A DNA stretch of 64,000 bases, taken from the NCBI RefSeq assembly GCF_007667425.1, contig NZ_VDRC01000001.1:1952595-2016594 (forward strand). Direction: 5' to 3'. The position numbers and the translations under genes are program-made. Position 1 is the stretch's first letter, and the number at the start of each line of letters is the position of its first letter. The stretch is from Microbacterium sp. 1.5R. GTDB taxonomy: Bacteria; Actinomycetota; Actinomycetes; Actinomycetales; Microbacteriaceae. A model generated the notes under the pieces. The model did no database searches. It was not told where the DNA came from and saw nothing but the letters and a program-made list of their open reading frames with translations. Positions 1 to 6,704 of this stretch are shown here, piece by piece.

Positions 1-2
1 TT

Positions 3-632
3 CTCATCCTGCTGATCTCGATCTTCTTCATCACCGGAGCCGACTCCGCGTCGCTGGTGATGGGCACGCTGTCGCAGCAGGGTCGACCCGACCCGTCGCG
101 CTGGGTGGCGGTCGTGTGGGGTGTGCTCGTCGGGGTCATCGCCGCGGTCCTGCTGGTGAGCGGCGAAGAGGGCAGCGGTCTGCGCTCGCTGCAGAACGTG
201 ACGATCATCGCGGCGCTGCCGTTCGCCGTGATCATGGCGTTCATGATGGTCGCGTTCATGAAGGACCTGCGGCGCGACCCGATGATCCTGCGGGAGCGGT
301 ACGCCCGTATGGCGGTGCGGCACAGCGTCATGTCCGGACTCGAGGAGTACGGCGACGACTTCGCACTCGTGCCCGTCGCCTACGACCACTCCGAAGACGA
401 CCTCGCCTGGATCGACGAGGACGAGGTCGACGACAGCCTCGCCGAGGTCTACGCGACGGCCACCGAGGCGATCGACATCATCCCGCAGGCCGGGTCGGCC
501 GCGCATGGAGATGCGGATGCCGAAACGGATGCCGCGGCATCCGCTTCGTCAGCCCATCCGCCCGCCGCGCTCGCCGAAGACACGGCCGAGTCCGTCGACG
601 AGGCCGACGGCACCGCTCCGACCGAGCGCTGA
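3..632 (+). CDS. BCCT family betaine/choline/carnitine transporter, C-terminal part (5' end outside window)
   Basis: The reading frame is open from the first bases of the window, so only the C-terminal ~209 residues are present. They begin with a membrane helix followed by TGADSASLVMG, which matches the conserved late-helix region of the betaine/choline/carnitine transporter family. Two more hydrophobic helices follow (VAVVWGVLVGVIAAVLLV and a segment around VTIIAALPFAVIMAFMMVAF). Then comes a long cytoplasmic tail rich in Asp, Glu and Ala, as in osmotically regulated family members. By family knowledge it imports quaternary ammonium osmoprotectants by Na+ or H+ symport. A hairpin terminator lies directly after the stop. 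The ProP-type symporter at 2996 fits an osmoprotection context. The substrate cannot be read from this fragment. Confidence 0.85.
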   Translation, partial: LILLISIFFITGADSASLVMGTLSQQGRPDPSRWVAVVWGVLVGVIAAVLLVSGEEGSGLRSLQNVTIIAALPFAVIMAFMMVAFMKDLRRDPMILRERYARMAVRHSVMSGLEEYGDDFALVPVAYDHSEDDLAWIDEDEVDDSLAEVYATATEAIDIIPQAGSAAHGDADAETDAAASASSAHPPAALAEDTAESVDEADGTAPTER

Positions 633-650
633 CCGCACCGGTCGCCCGAC

Positions 651-706
651 GAGAGATCAGAGAAACGCCGCGGACGGATGCCGTGCCGCGGCGTTTCTGA
701 TCTCCC
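651..706. terminator. Bidirectional rho-independent-type terminator
   Basis: The 13-base arms at 661-673 (AGAAACGCCGCGG) and 686-698 are perfectly complementary around a 12-base loop. The stem is extended by GAGATC/GATCTC with a two-base bulge. It lies between the convergent BCCT and SDR genes and can serve both. There is no clear T tract, which is common in this GC-rich group. Confidence 0.8.
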
Positions 707-746
707 CGGGCCGCGCGCGCCGGGCGCCCCCGACCGCGCACCCGCC

Positions 747-2330
747 TCAGGCGGCGGGCGCGAGGGTCTCGACCGGCTCCTCGGCGGCGGCGGTGATGCG
801 GGCCGCCATCCCGGCGAAGATGAACCCGTGGAAGGGCAGCACGGCGAACCAGTACAGGCGCCCCGCCAGCCCCCGGGGGAAGAACACCGCCCGCTGCTCG
901 TACCGCGCGCCGGTGCCGTCGGGCAGCGCACGCAGTTCGAGCCATGCCTCGCCGGGCACCTTCATCTCGGCGCGCAGTCGCAGCAGTCCGCCGCTCGCGT
1001 CGGATGCCTCGGTCTCGCGACCCGGCTCCTCCACGGCCTCGACGCGCCAGAAGTCGATCGCGTCCCCCACGCGCGCGGCTGCCCTGTTGCGGCGACCGCG
1101 ACGGAGTCCGACCCCTCCGACGAGGCGGTCCATCCATCCGCGCACCGCCCAGAGGAACGGCGACGAGTACCAGCCGTTCTCCCCGCCGATTCCGATGATG
1201 ACGCGCCAGAGCTCATCGACCGAGGCCGTCGTCTTGAGCGACCGTGCGTCGGTGAACACCATCCGCCCTGCCCACTCGGGGTCGCTCGGCAGCGGATCGC
1301 TCGGGGCGCCCGACACCTCGGAGTCCTGCCAGCTCGTCTCGATCGCGTCGGCGTTCACGCGTCCGAGCGCGAGGCGCACCGCCTGCCGGTAGGGGGTGAG
1401 CCCACCCTCCGGACGCGGGATGAGGTCGTCGACGGCGCGGTCTTTCACGATGCACTCGTTCTGCAGCGACGCCACGAGCGGCCGAGCGATCGACCGGGGG
1501 ACCGGCGTCACGAGGTTCACCCAGTGCGACGCCAGCCCGGGGGTCAGCACGGGCAGGGCGGCGATCGCGCGCTGGGGGAGTCCGGCCTCGACGGCATAGC
1601 CGTTCATCATCTGCCCGTAGCGCAGCACGTCGGGTCCGCCGATGTCGACCGCGCGGTTCACGCCGTCGTCGACCCGAGCGGCACCGAGCAGGTAGTGCAG
1701 CACGTCGCGCACCGAGATCGGCTGGATGCGGTTGCGCACCCATTTCGGAGCCGGCATGTAGGGCAGCACCTCGGTGAGGTGGCGGATCATCTCGAACGAC
1801 GCCGAACCCGATCCGATGACGACACCGGCCTGCAGCACGAGGGTCGGCACGCCCGACTTCAGGAAGATCTCGCCCACGTGCACGCGGGAGCGCAGGTGGG
1901 CGGAGAGCTTCACGTCGTCGGGGTGGAGCCCACCGAGGTAGACGATGCGTCGGGCGCCGGCCGCGGCTGCCGCGTCCGCCACGGTCTGCGCCGCGCGCTC
2001 GTCGCTCTCCTCGAAGCCGGACCCCGCCGACATCGAGTGGATCAGGTAGTAGACGACGTCGACGTCGCGCATGGCTTCGGCGACGGCATCCTCATCGTCG
2101 GCTGATCCTTCGACGATCTCGACGTCGGATCCCCACGGGAAGGATGCCGCGCGCGCCGCGTCCCGAGCCAGCGCCCGCACGCGGTACCCGGCGTTGAGGA
2201 GGCGGGGGGTCAGGCGACCGCCGATGTATCCGGTGGCGCCGAGCACGAGGGCTCTGGGCATCGATCCGTCGTCGCGGGCGACCGCGCGCAGGTCTTCTTC
2301 ATGGCCGGTCGGCTGGGTGAGCTCCGTCAT
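747..2330 (-). CDS. SDR family NAD(P)-binding oxidoreductase with C-terminal DUF2867 domain
   Basis: The 527-residue protein has an atypical/extended short-chain dehydrogenase fold of the NmrA/NAD(P)H-binding type. The dinucleotide motif is LVLGATGYIGGRL near residues 28-40, and the NAD domain runs to about residue 330. The C-terminal part (residues ~340-510, MVFTDARSLKTTASVDELWRVI onward) matches DUF2867, an SRPBCC-like region. This two-domain layout is common in actinobacteria, where the substrate is unknown; many members are annotated simply as SDR or NAD-dependent epimerase. The ATG at 2330 is the first good start. The promoter lies in the 2331-2424 gap, which carries the CTAG-type inverted repeat shared with the MarR genes, so regulation by one of those MarR proteins is possible. 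Confidence 0.85.
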   Translation of the reverse strand: MTELTQPTGHEEDLRAVARDDGSMPRALVLGATGYIGGRLTPRLLNAGYRVRALARDAARAASFPWGSDVEIVEGSADDEDAVAEAMRDVDVVYYLIHSMSAGSGFEESDERAAQTVADAAAAAGARRIVYLGGLHPDDVKLSAHLRSRVHVGEIFLKSGVPTLVLQAGVVIGSGSASFEMIRHLTEVLPYMPAPKWVRNRIQPISVRDVLHYLLGAARVDDGVNRAVDIGGPDVLRYGQMMNGYAVEAGLPQRAIAALPVLTPGLASHWVNLVTPVPRSIARPLVASLQNECIVKDRAVDDLIPRPEGGLTPYRQAVRLALGRVNADAIETSWQDSEVSGAPSDPLPSDPEWAGRMVFTDARSLKTTASVDELWRVIIGIGGENGWYSSPFLWAVRGWMDRLVGGVGLRRGRRNRAAARVGDAIDFWRVEAVEEPGRETEASDASGGLLRLRAEMKVPGEAWLELRALPDGTGARYEQRAVFFPRGLAGRLYWFAVLPFHGFIFAGMAARITAAAEEPVETLAPAA

Positions 2331-2379
2331 GCTCCGAGGGTATGCCGAGATGCTCGATCTTTCACTAGGCTTTCAATTC

Positions 2380-2394
2380 ACTAGTTCATCTAGT
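2380..2394. promoter_or_regulatory. ACTAG-N5-CTAGT inverted repeat (putative MarR operator)
   Basis: A perfect 5-base inverted repeat with a 5-base spacer sits between the divergent SDR gene and the small protein gene at 2425. A further CACTAGG lies at 2363-2369. The same core recurs at 5434 and 5971 beside the two MarR genes. Operator function is inferred from symmetry and position. Confidence 0.45.
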
Positions 2395-2424
2395 AACCTG
2401 CCATCGAAGGTAGGTGATTGGAAG

Positions 2425-2676
2425 ATGTCCGGAGTTGCGAATTCCCCCGCTCGCGTCGATTACGCCCCGTATGACGCGACGTCGACGCTCACGGATGCGG
2501 CCAGCCTCGCGCCGCTCCCCGCCAGCGAGGCCGTGGGACGCGCGGTCGGTATCGATCGTGCGTCCCTCGTCTCCCCTCGTCCTCGGCGCGAAGTCCTCGG
2601 CGCCGCGGGACTCATGATGGCGGTCGCCGTGGCATCGCTGCCGCTCATGACCGTCATCGTCACACAGCTTCTGTGA
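2425..2676 (+). CDS. Small hypothetical membrane protein (83 aa)
   Basis: I do not recognise a family. The ATG at 2425 follows an AGGTAGG stretch at 2406-2412. The open frame continues upstream to 2071, but that part is the antisense shadow of the SDR gene. The product has a polar N-terminal ~50 residues rich in Ala, Ser, Asp and Arg, then one hydrophobic C-terminal helix (AGLMMAVAVASLPLMTVIV), which suggests a tail-anchored or single-pass protein. It is followed closely by csbD. The CTAG inverted repeat just upstream suggests MarR-type control shared with the divergent SDR gene. Confidence 0.5.
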   Translation: MSGVANSPARVDYAPYDATSTLTDAASLAPLPASEAVGRAVGIDRASLVSPRPRREVLGAAGLMMAVAVASLPLMTVIVTQLL

Positions 2677-2727
2677 GCGCGAGCCACAGGCGACAGACCA
2701 CCGTTGGAAGAGAGAAGGGAAGCCCTC

Positions 2728-2901
2728 ATGGGACTCGATGACAAGATCAAGAACGCCGCGCAGGACATCGCCGGCAAGGCGAAGGAGGCCACCGGCAAGG
2801 TGACCGACAACGAGAAGCTCGAGGCTGAGGGCAAGGCCGACCAGGTCAAGGCCGACGCCAAGAAGGCCGGCGAGAACGTCAAGGACGCCTTCAAGAACTG
2901 A
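2728..2901 (+). CDS. CsbD family stress-response protein
   Basis: This 57-residue, highly charged Lys/Ala/Glu protein has the CsbD-type pattern: MGLDDKIKNAAQDIAGKAKEA followed by a second similar amphipathic segment (TGKVTDNEKLEAEGKADQVK) and a final KAGENVKDAFKN. CsbD proteins are small, mostly helical stress proteins controlled in Bacillus by sigma-B; their biochemical role is not established. The ATG at 2728 is preceded by GAGAGAAGGGA at 2710-2720, a strong ribosome site, so the longer TTG-initiated frame from 2704 is rejected. A strong hairpin terminator follows the stop. Confidence 0.9.
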   Translation: MGLDDKIKNAAQDIAGKAKEATGKVTDNEKLEAEGKADQVKADAKKAGENVKDAFKN

Positions 2902-2917
2902 AGCGTTCACATCACGC

Positions 2918-2942
2918 GGGGAGGCGGCGCTGCCGCCTCCCC
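2918..2942 (+). terminator. Hairpin terminator after csbD
   Basis: Perfect 11-base arms (GGGGAGGCGGC and its complement) flank a GCT loop at 2929-2931. It starts 16 bases after the csbD stop and precedes the next gene on the same strand. There is no T run. Confidence 0.8.
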
Positions 2943-2995
2943 GCCGTGCGTTCCCCGTTCATGCACGGGGGACGCGGAGCAGGGAAGAGAGCACC

Positions 2996-4534
2996 ATGTC
3001 GGAATCCGTGAAGAGCGAATCGCTGTGGCGGCGGCTGGGCCGTCGTCTCGGCGTCGTCAAGGACGAGGAGCCGCGCCGGCTCACCGTCGATGACGTGACG
3101 ATCGTCGATCGTCCGATGCTGCGCCGTGCGGTGGCGGGCACCGTCGTCGGCAACCTCATGGAGTGGTACGACATCGGCGTCTACGGCTATCTCGCCGTGA
3201 TCATCGGCCGCGCGTTCCTCCCCGACGCCTCCGCCGGGGCGCAGTCGCTGTTCTCGCTCGGGGTCTTCGCCGTCACCTTCGTGGCACGCCCGCTCGGCGG
3301 CATCGTGCTCGGCCAGCTCGGCGACCGCCTCGGCCGCCAGCGCATCCTCGCGTTCACGCTCATCATGATGGCGGCCGCGACCTTCCTCATCGGTGTACTG
3401 CCCGACTTCTCGGTGTGGGGCGTCTGGGCACCCATCCTGCTCATCGTGCTCAAGCTCGCGCAGGGCTTCTCGACCGGCGGCGAGTACGCCGGCGCAACGA
3501 CCTTCATCACCGAGTACGCACCCGACAAGCGCCGCGGGTTCTATGCATCGCTGCTCGACCTCGGCTCCTATATGGGCTTCGCGATCGGCGCCGCCTTCGT
3601 CTCGATCCTGCAGCTCACGCTCTCTGCCGACGTCATGCAGGGCTTCGCCTGGCGGATCCCGTTCCTCGTCGCGCTGCCCCTGGGGCTCATCGCGATCTAC
3701 TTCCGACTCAAGATCGAAGACACCCCGGCCTTCCAGGAAGCCCAGGACTCGGCGAAGCGCTCCGCGGACGAGGCGCAGGCCTCGGCGGACGCGCCGAAGG
3801 GCGTCATCGCATTGATCCGCTCCTACTGGCGTGAGCTGTTGACGGCGTTCGTGCTCGTCGCGGCGGCCAACACGGTCGGCTATGCCCTCACCTCGTACAT
3901 GCCGACGTACCTCACCGGAACTCTCGGCTACGACGAGGTGCACGGCACCCTGCTGACGCTGCCGGTGCTCGTGGCGATGGCCCTGTGCATCCCGCTCACC
4001 GGCCGGCTCTCCGACCGCATCGGCCGCCGCAAGGTGCTCTTCATCGGCTCGGTCTCGGCCATCGTGCTGGCCGTCCCTGCCTTCCTGTTCATGATGCACG
4101 GCGAGATCTGGTCGACCGTTCTCGGACTCGTCCTGCTCGCCTTCCCGGTGACGTTCTACGTCGCGAACCTCGCCTCGTCGCTGCCCGCGCTGTTCCCGAC
4201 CTCGTCGCGATACGGCGGCATGGGCATCTCGTACAACCTCGCGGTCGCCCTGTTCGCGGGTACCGCGCCGGTCGTGATGGAGGCGCTCGTGCAGTGGACC
4301 GGGTCGTCGCTCGCGCCGGCCTTCTACGTGATCGGCACCTCGATCGCCGGATTCATCGCGGTCGTCGTGCTGAAGGAATCCGCGCGTCGACCTCTTCCCG
4401 GCGCGATGCCGAGTGTGCAGACGCCCGAGGAGGCCGTCGAACTCGTCGAGACGCAGGACGAGAACCCGGACCTCGATCTCGACGAACTCTTCCCCGAGCG
4501 CGCCGAGGCGGGGGAGCAGCCCGAGAAGGCCTGA
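2996..4534 (+). CDS. proP: ProP-like MFS metabolite:H+ symporter (proline/betaine)
   Basis: The 512-residue protein belongs to the MHS branch of the major facilitator superfamily. It resembles E. coli ProP closely along its length: VDDVTIVDRPMLRRAVAGTV near residue 35, GNLMEWYDIGVYGYLA in the first helix, RPLGGIVLGQLGDRLGRQ between helices 2 and 3, AQGFSTGGEYAGA in helix 4 and ALFPTSSRYGGMGISYN late in the protein. Twelve membrane helices are expected. A charged C-terminal tail (residues ~475-512) follows, but it lacks the clear heptad coiled coil of E. coli ProP. The family imports proline, glycine betaine or related osmolytes with protons. The BCCT carrier at the window start supports an osmolyte role. 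Citrate or other organic-acid MHS carriers are the main alternative. Confidence 0.8.
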   Translation: MSESVKSESLWRRLGRRLGVVKDEEPRRLTVDDVTIVDRPMLRRAVAGTVVGNLMEWYDIGVYGYLAVIIGRAFLPDASAGAQSLFSLGVFAVTFVARPLGGIVLGQLGDRLGRQRILAFTLIMMAAATFLIGVLPDFSVWGVWAPILLIVLKLAQGFSTGGEYAGATTFITEYAPDKRRGFYASLLDLGSYMGFAIGAAFVSILQLTLSADVMQGFAWRIPFLVALPLGLIAIYFRLKIEDTPAFQEAQDSAKRSADEAQASADAPKGVIALIRSYWRELLTAFVLVAAANTVGYALTSYMPTYLTGTLGYDEVHGTLLTLPVLVAMALCIPLTGRLSDRIGRRKVLFIGSVSAIVLAVPAFLFMMHGEIWSTVLGLVLLAFPVTFYVANLASSLPALFPTSSRYGGMGISYNLAVALFAGTAPVVMEALVQWTGSSLAPAFYVIGTSIAGFIAVVVLKESARRPLPGAMPSVQTPEEAVELVETQDENPDLDLDELFPERAEAGEQPEKA

Positions 4535-4544
4535 GTCCGCAGCT

Positions 4545-4563
4545 GCTCGCCCGAGGGGCGAGC
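4545..4563. terminator. Short hairpin between convergent genes
   Basis: The arms GCTCGCCC (4545-4552) and GGGCGAGC (4556-4563) are perfect around a GAG loop. The hairpin sits between the proP-like gene and the convergent MarR gene. Confidence 0.65.
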
Positions 4564-4570
4564 GGCTCGG

Positions 4571-5131
4571 CTACTCTCCCGACGACTCCGACTCCTCATG
4601 GGTGCGGATGACGTCGCGGAGCTCCTGGTCGAGGTCGGAAGCCTCTTCGATCGCCGAGGTCATGCCGGCGAGGAAGCGCGTCACGACGGCGCGCTCCTTG
4701 TCGCTCATCTCGTCGACCAGGGCGAGCATGCGGCGATGCATGGCGCCGAGCGTCTCCCGCACCTCGTCGTCGCTGCTCACGGTCGGCACGACCACGCCGG
4801 CTCGACGGTCGGTGGGGTGCGCCTCGCGACGGACGTGCCCGCCCTTCTCGAGGCGATCGATGAGGGTGGTGGTGGATGCCGTCGAGATGTCGAGCATCCG
4901 GGCGATGTCGATGGGGCGCACGATGCGACCGGCACGCTGCTCGCGCAGCAGGAAGCGCAGCGCGACGAGGTCGGTCTCGTTCATCTTCATCGAGACCCGG
5001 GTGCGGGCACGCATGGCCGTCTCGGCCGCGCGGTAGCGACGAAGCAGGTTCAAGACATCGACCGTGCTCGCCGAGTCGGCATCGGGGTACCAGTAGCCGG
5101 AGCGGCTGAACTCCTCGGGGGACTGGGACAT
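4571..5131 (-). CDS. MarR family winged-helix transcriptional regulator
   Basis: The 186-residue product carries a MarR winged helix. The recognition region is IVRPIDIARMLDISTASTTTLIDRLEKGGHV at residues ~80-110, followed by the wing motif REAHPTDRRAGVVVPT. An N-terminal extension (SPEEFSRSGYWYPDAD) precedes the dimerisation helices. The ATG at 5131 overlaps the stop of the upstream small gene as TGATG, so the two are translationally coupled. The open frame running further upstream is the overlapping frame of that small gene. Nearby CTAG-type palindromes are candidate operators. The ligand is unknown. Confidence 0.88.
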   Translation of the reverse strand: MSQSPEEFSRSGYWYPDADSASTVDVLNLLRRYRAAETAMRARTRVSMKMNETDLVALRFLLREQRAGRIVRPIDIARMLDISTASTTTLIDRLEKGGHVRREAHPTDRRAGVVVPTVSSDDEVRETLGAMHRRMLALVDEMSDKERAVVTRFLAGMTSAIEEASDLDQELRDVIRTHEESESSGE

Positions 5132-5370
5132 CAGGCCACCTCGCCTTCGTCGGTCATGCGGTCCTGTTCGAGCGAGAGCATCTCGATCGCGCCGGACTCG
5201 ACCTCGGCGGGCACGATGCTCAACATCCCGCCGGTGATCGCCTCGTTCTCCGCGGTGACGATCTGCTCGAGTCGCCAGTCGGCGACGGTCGGAAACCTCG
5301 CGCGCAAGCGCTCGATGACGTCGGAGTACAGGATGTATCCCGCGTCTTCTGGCGTGAATCGCTCTCCCAT
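5131..5370 (-). CDS. Small protein with three-helix-bundle dimerisation (DUF3562-like) domain
   Basis: The 79-residue product contains YSDVIERLRARFPTVADWRL followed by EQIVTAENEAITGGML. This resembles the short three-helix-bundle dimerisation proteins of actinobacteria (DUF3562-like; the assignment is from recall). The start at 5370 is chosen because GGAAAGG lies 8 bases upstream; the frame extends to 5430 without ribosome-site support. The stop overlaps the MarR start by one base, so this gene leads a two-gene operon with MarR. Its function is unknown. Co-expression suggests an accessory role to the regulator or co-regulation by it. Confidence 0.65.
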   Translation of the reverse strand: MGERFTPEDAGYILYSDVIERLRARFPTVADWRLEQIVTAENEAITGGMLSIVPAEVESGAIEMLSLEQDRMTDEGEVA

Positions 5371-5433
5371 GGCGTCCTTTCCGACAGGACTCCATCCTCT
5401 CATCGGTTTCCGATGCACATCGCATTGCATATC

Positions 5434-5439
5434 ACTAGT
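5434..5439. promoter_or_regulatory. ACTAGT palindrome in divergent MarR promoter
   Basis: A 6-base palindrome lies in the 120-base gap between the divergent small-protein/MarR operon and the second MarR gene. It shares its core with the inverted repeats at 2380 and 5971. It is short, so it gains meaning only from the recurrence. Confidence 0.35.
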
Positions 5440-5490
5440 CTGCCTGCTTACGAGGTTCTCTTGTAGAATGATTCAGTCAGGGGGTGACGA

Positions 5491-5943
5491 ATGGCTGAGA
5501 TCACGAACGCGGAAGGCGTGACGACGCGCGAGTTGGTGGAGCGTGTCGACGACCTCCGGCGTGCCGAATCGCAGTTCGCCCGTCGGCTCTCGTCGCGTCG
5601 CGCTCCCAACGACACCGACCGCGACGCCATGAGGTTCATCGCGGACGCATCCGGCGATTCCCCCGCGACTCCCGGCGATCTTGCCGCTCACCTCAACGTC
5701 AGCACGGCGGCTGTGACCAGCGTTCTGCGCCGGCTGCAGGAGCGCGGACAGATCGTGGTCTCGCCGCACCCTGAGGACGCGAGGTCGAAGGTGCTGCGTC
5801 CCTCTCTCCGCGACCTGAACTCCCCGGCTGACGATCTCACGCAGCGGATCGAAGACATCGCGAGCGAGTTCACGCCCGACCAGACCGATGTCGTGTCCCG
5901 CTTCCTGCGGCGCCTGACCGAAGAGATCAGCGACCTTTCCTGA
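5491..5943 (+). CDS. MarR family transcriptional regulator (second)
   Basis: The 150-residue product has the MarR pattern. Helices are followed by the recognition motif TPGDLAAHLNVSTAAVTSVLRRLQERGQI at residues ~66-94 and the wing VVSPHPEDARSKVLRPS. A C-terminal dimerisation helix carries FTPDQTDVVSRFLRRLTEEI. The ATG at 5491 has an AGGGGGTGA stretch upstream. The gene is divergent from the first MarR operon and shares a promoter region of ~120 bases with it. It is followed by a strong CTAGGTAACCTAG palindrome before the next gene, a plausible target. The effector is unknown. Confidence 0.85.
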   Translation: MAEITNAEGVTTRELVERVDDLRRAESQFARRLSSRRAPNDTDRDAMRFIADASGDSPATPGDLAAHLNVSTAAVTSVLRRLQERGQIVVSPHPEDARSKVLRPSLRDLNSPADDLTQRIEDIASEFTPDQTDVVSRFLRRLTEEISDLS

Positions 5944-5964
5944 CTTTCATCTCTTTCGGCTCGC

Positions 5965-5993
5965 ATTTAGCTAGGTAACCTAGTAATCTAAAT
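5965..5993. promoter_or_regulatory. CTAGGTAACCTAG palindrome within ATTTAG/CTAAAT repeats (putative MarR operator)
   Basis: CTAGGT-A-ACCTAG at 5971-5983 is a perfect 13-base palindrome. Outer half-sites ATTTAG (5965-5970) and CTAAAT (5988-5993) also form an inverted pair. The site lies between the MarR stop and the small gene at 6024. It is locally AT-rich in a GC-rich genome. Operator function is inferred. Confidence 0.55.
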
Positions 5994-6023
5994 GTCGAGG
6001 GAAAACACGGGATGGGAGACATC

Positions 6024-6347
6024 ATGGGACACCTGACCTACGGGAACTCTGCACTGCCGATCGACGTCGAGGACGAGACTCTGGCGCATGTGCGAGCGGT
6101 GACGCTGACCAAGCTGCGGCGGAACGAATCCTTCGCGCTCACGCTGCAGACGTCCGGCGGCGTCGAGACGCTCTGGGTGCAGGCGGCCATTCCGCTGCGC
6201 TTCGTCATGGAAGAGGACTCGCCGATCGATCGCGCGCTGCTCGTGAAGATGATGAACGCGGCGAACTCGTCGTCGGGCCTCGACCTCACGCGTGCGGAGT
6301 TCGCGGAGATCACGGCTGCGCCGACTCTCCACGCCATGAGCGCCTGA
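6024..6347 (+). CDS. DUF7882-like Microbacteriaceae protein
   Basis: The 107-residue product begins MGHLTYGNSALPIDVEDETL and continues AHVRAVTLTKLRRNESFAL. From recall this resembles a small protein family common in Microbacteriaceae (DUF7882-like), sometimes mislabelled ATP-dependent DNA ligase. No catalytic motif is visible and no ligase function should be assumed. The start at 6024 is preferred because the family begins with MGHLTYGN and GGGAG lies just upstream; an in-frame ATG at 6012 with GAGGGA upstream is the alternative. The gene is probably controlled through the CTAGGTAACCTAG palindrome ahead of it. The next small gene follows after two bases. Confidence 0.7.
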   Translation: MGHLTYGNSALPIDVEDETLAHVRAVTLTKLRRNESFALTLQTSGGVETLWVQAAIPLRFVMEEDSPIDRALLVKMMNAANSSSGLDLTRAEFAEITAAPTLHAMSA

Positions 6348-6349
6348 CC

Positions 6350-6655
6350 ATGTCGACGCGCATCGGAGTCGCGGCACGCGCCGCGGCAGGAGCACGTTCT
6401 CGTGGGGTCGTCACGCCCCGCGGGCTGTGGGTGGAGGTCGAGCCCGGCTTCCACGTCGGCAATGACGGGCTGCAGTACCTGGGGTCGATCACGGTCGTTC
6501 CCGGTCGGGGTTTCGAGGCCGCCGGGCCGCGGTCCGAGGTGATCGGGATCTTCTCCGACCTCGACGATGCGAAGGCGGCCGCCGTGTCGGCGTCCATCTC
6601 GGCGCCGTCGCTCTCTTCGCCAGGGGAGGCGCCCGCGGGGGCACTTCTGCACTGA
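6350..6655 (+). CDS. Hypothetical small protein (101 aa)
   Basis: I do not recognise the family. The ORF starts two bases after the preceding stop, so the two small genes are probably co-transcribed. The product has a basic, Ala-rich N-terminus and a central part likely to form beta strands (GLWVEVEPGFHVGNDGLQYL, then SITVVPGRGFEA). A Ser/Ala/Pro-rich tail follows. No signal peptide or membrane helix is evident. GC and codon use match its neighbours. Confidence 0.5.
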   Translation: MSTRIGVAARAAAGARSRGVVTPRGLWVEVEPGFHVGNDGLQYLGSITVVPGRGFEAAGPRSEVIGIFSDLDDAKAAAVSASISAPSLSSPGEAPAGALLH

Positions 6656-6690
6656 TCCGAGCCGGGCGTCTTCGGCTGGACGCCGTACGT

Positions 6691-6702
6691 GTACGATCGT
6701 AC
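6691..6702. promoter_or_regulatory. GTACGATCGTAC palindrome next to the MFS start codon
   Basis: A perfect 12-base palindrome ends two bases before the ATG at 6705, with CGTACG at 6684-6689 just upstream. It contains TACGAT (6692-6697), a possible -10 element that would give a nearly leaderless transcript. Repressor binding here would block transcription start directly. Confidence 0.45.
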
Positions 6703-6704
6703 GC

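Noticed and set aside
6024..6347. ATP-dependent DNA ligase
   Set aside because: Some relatives carry this label, but the 107-residue protein has no KxDG nucleotidyltransferase motif.
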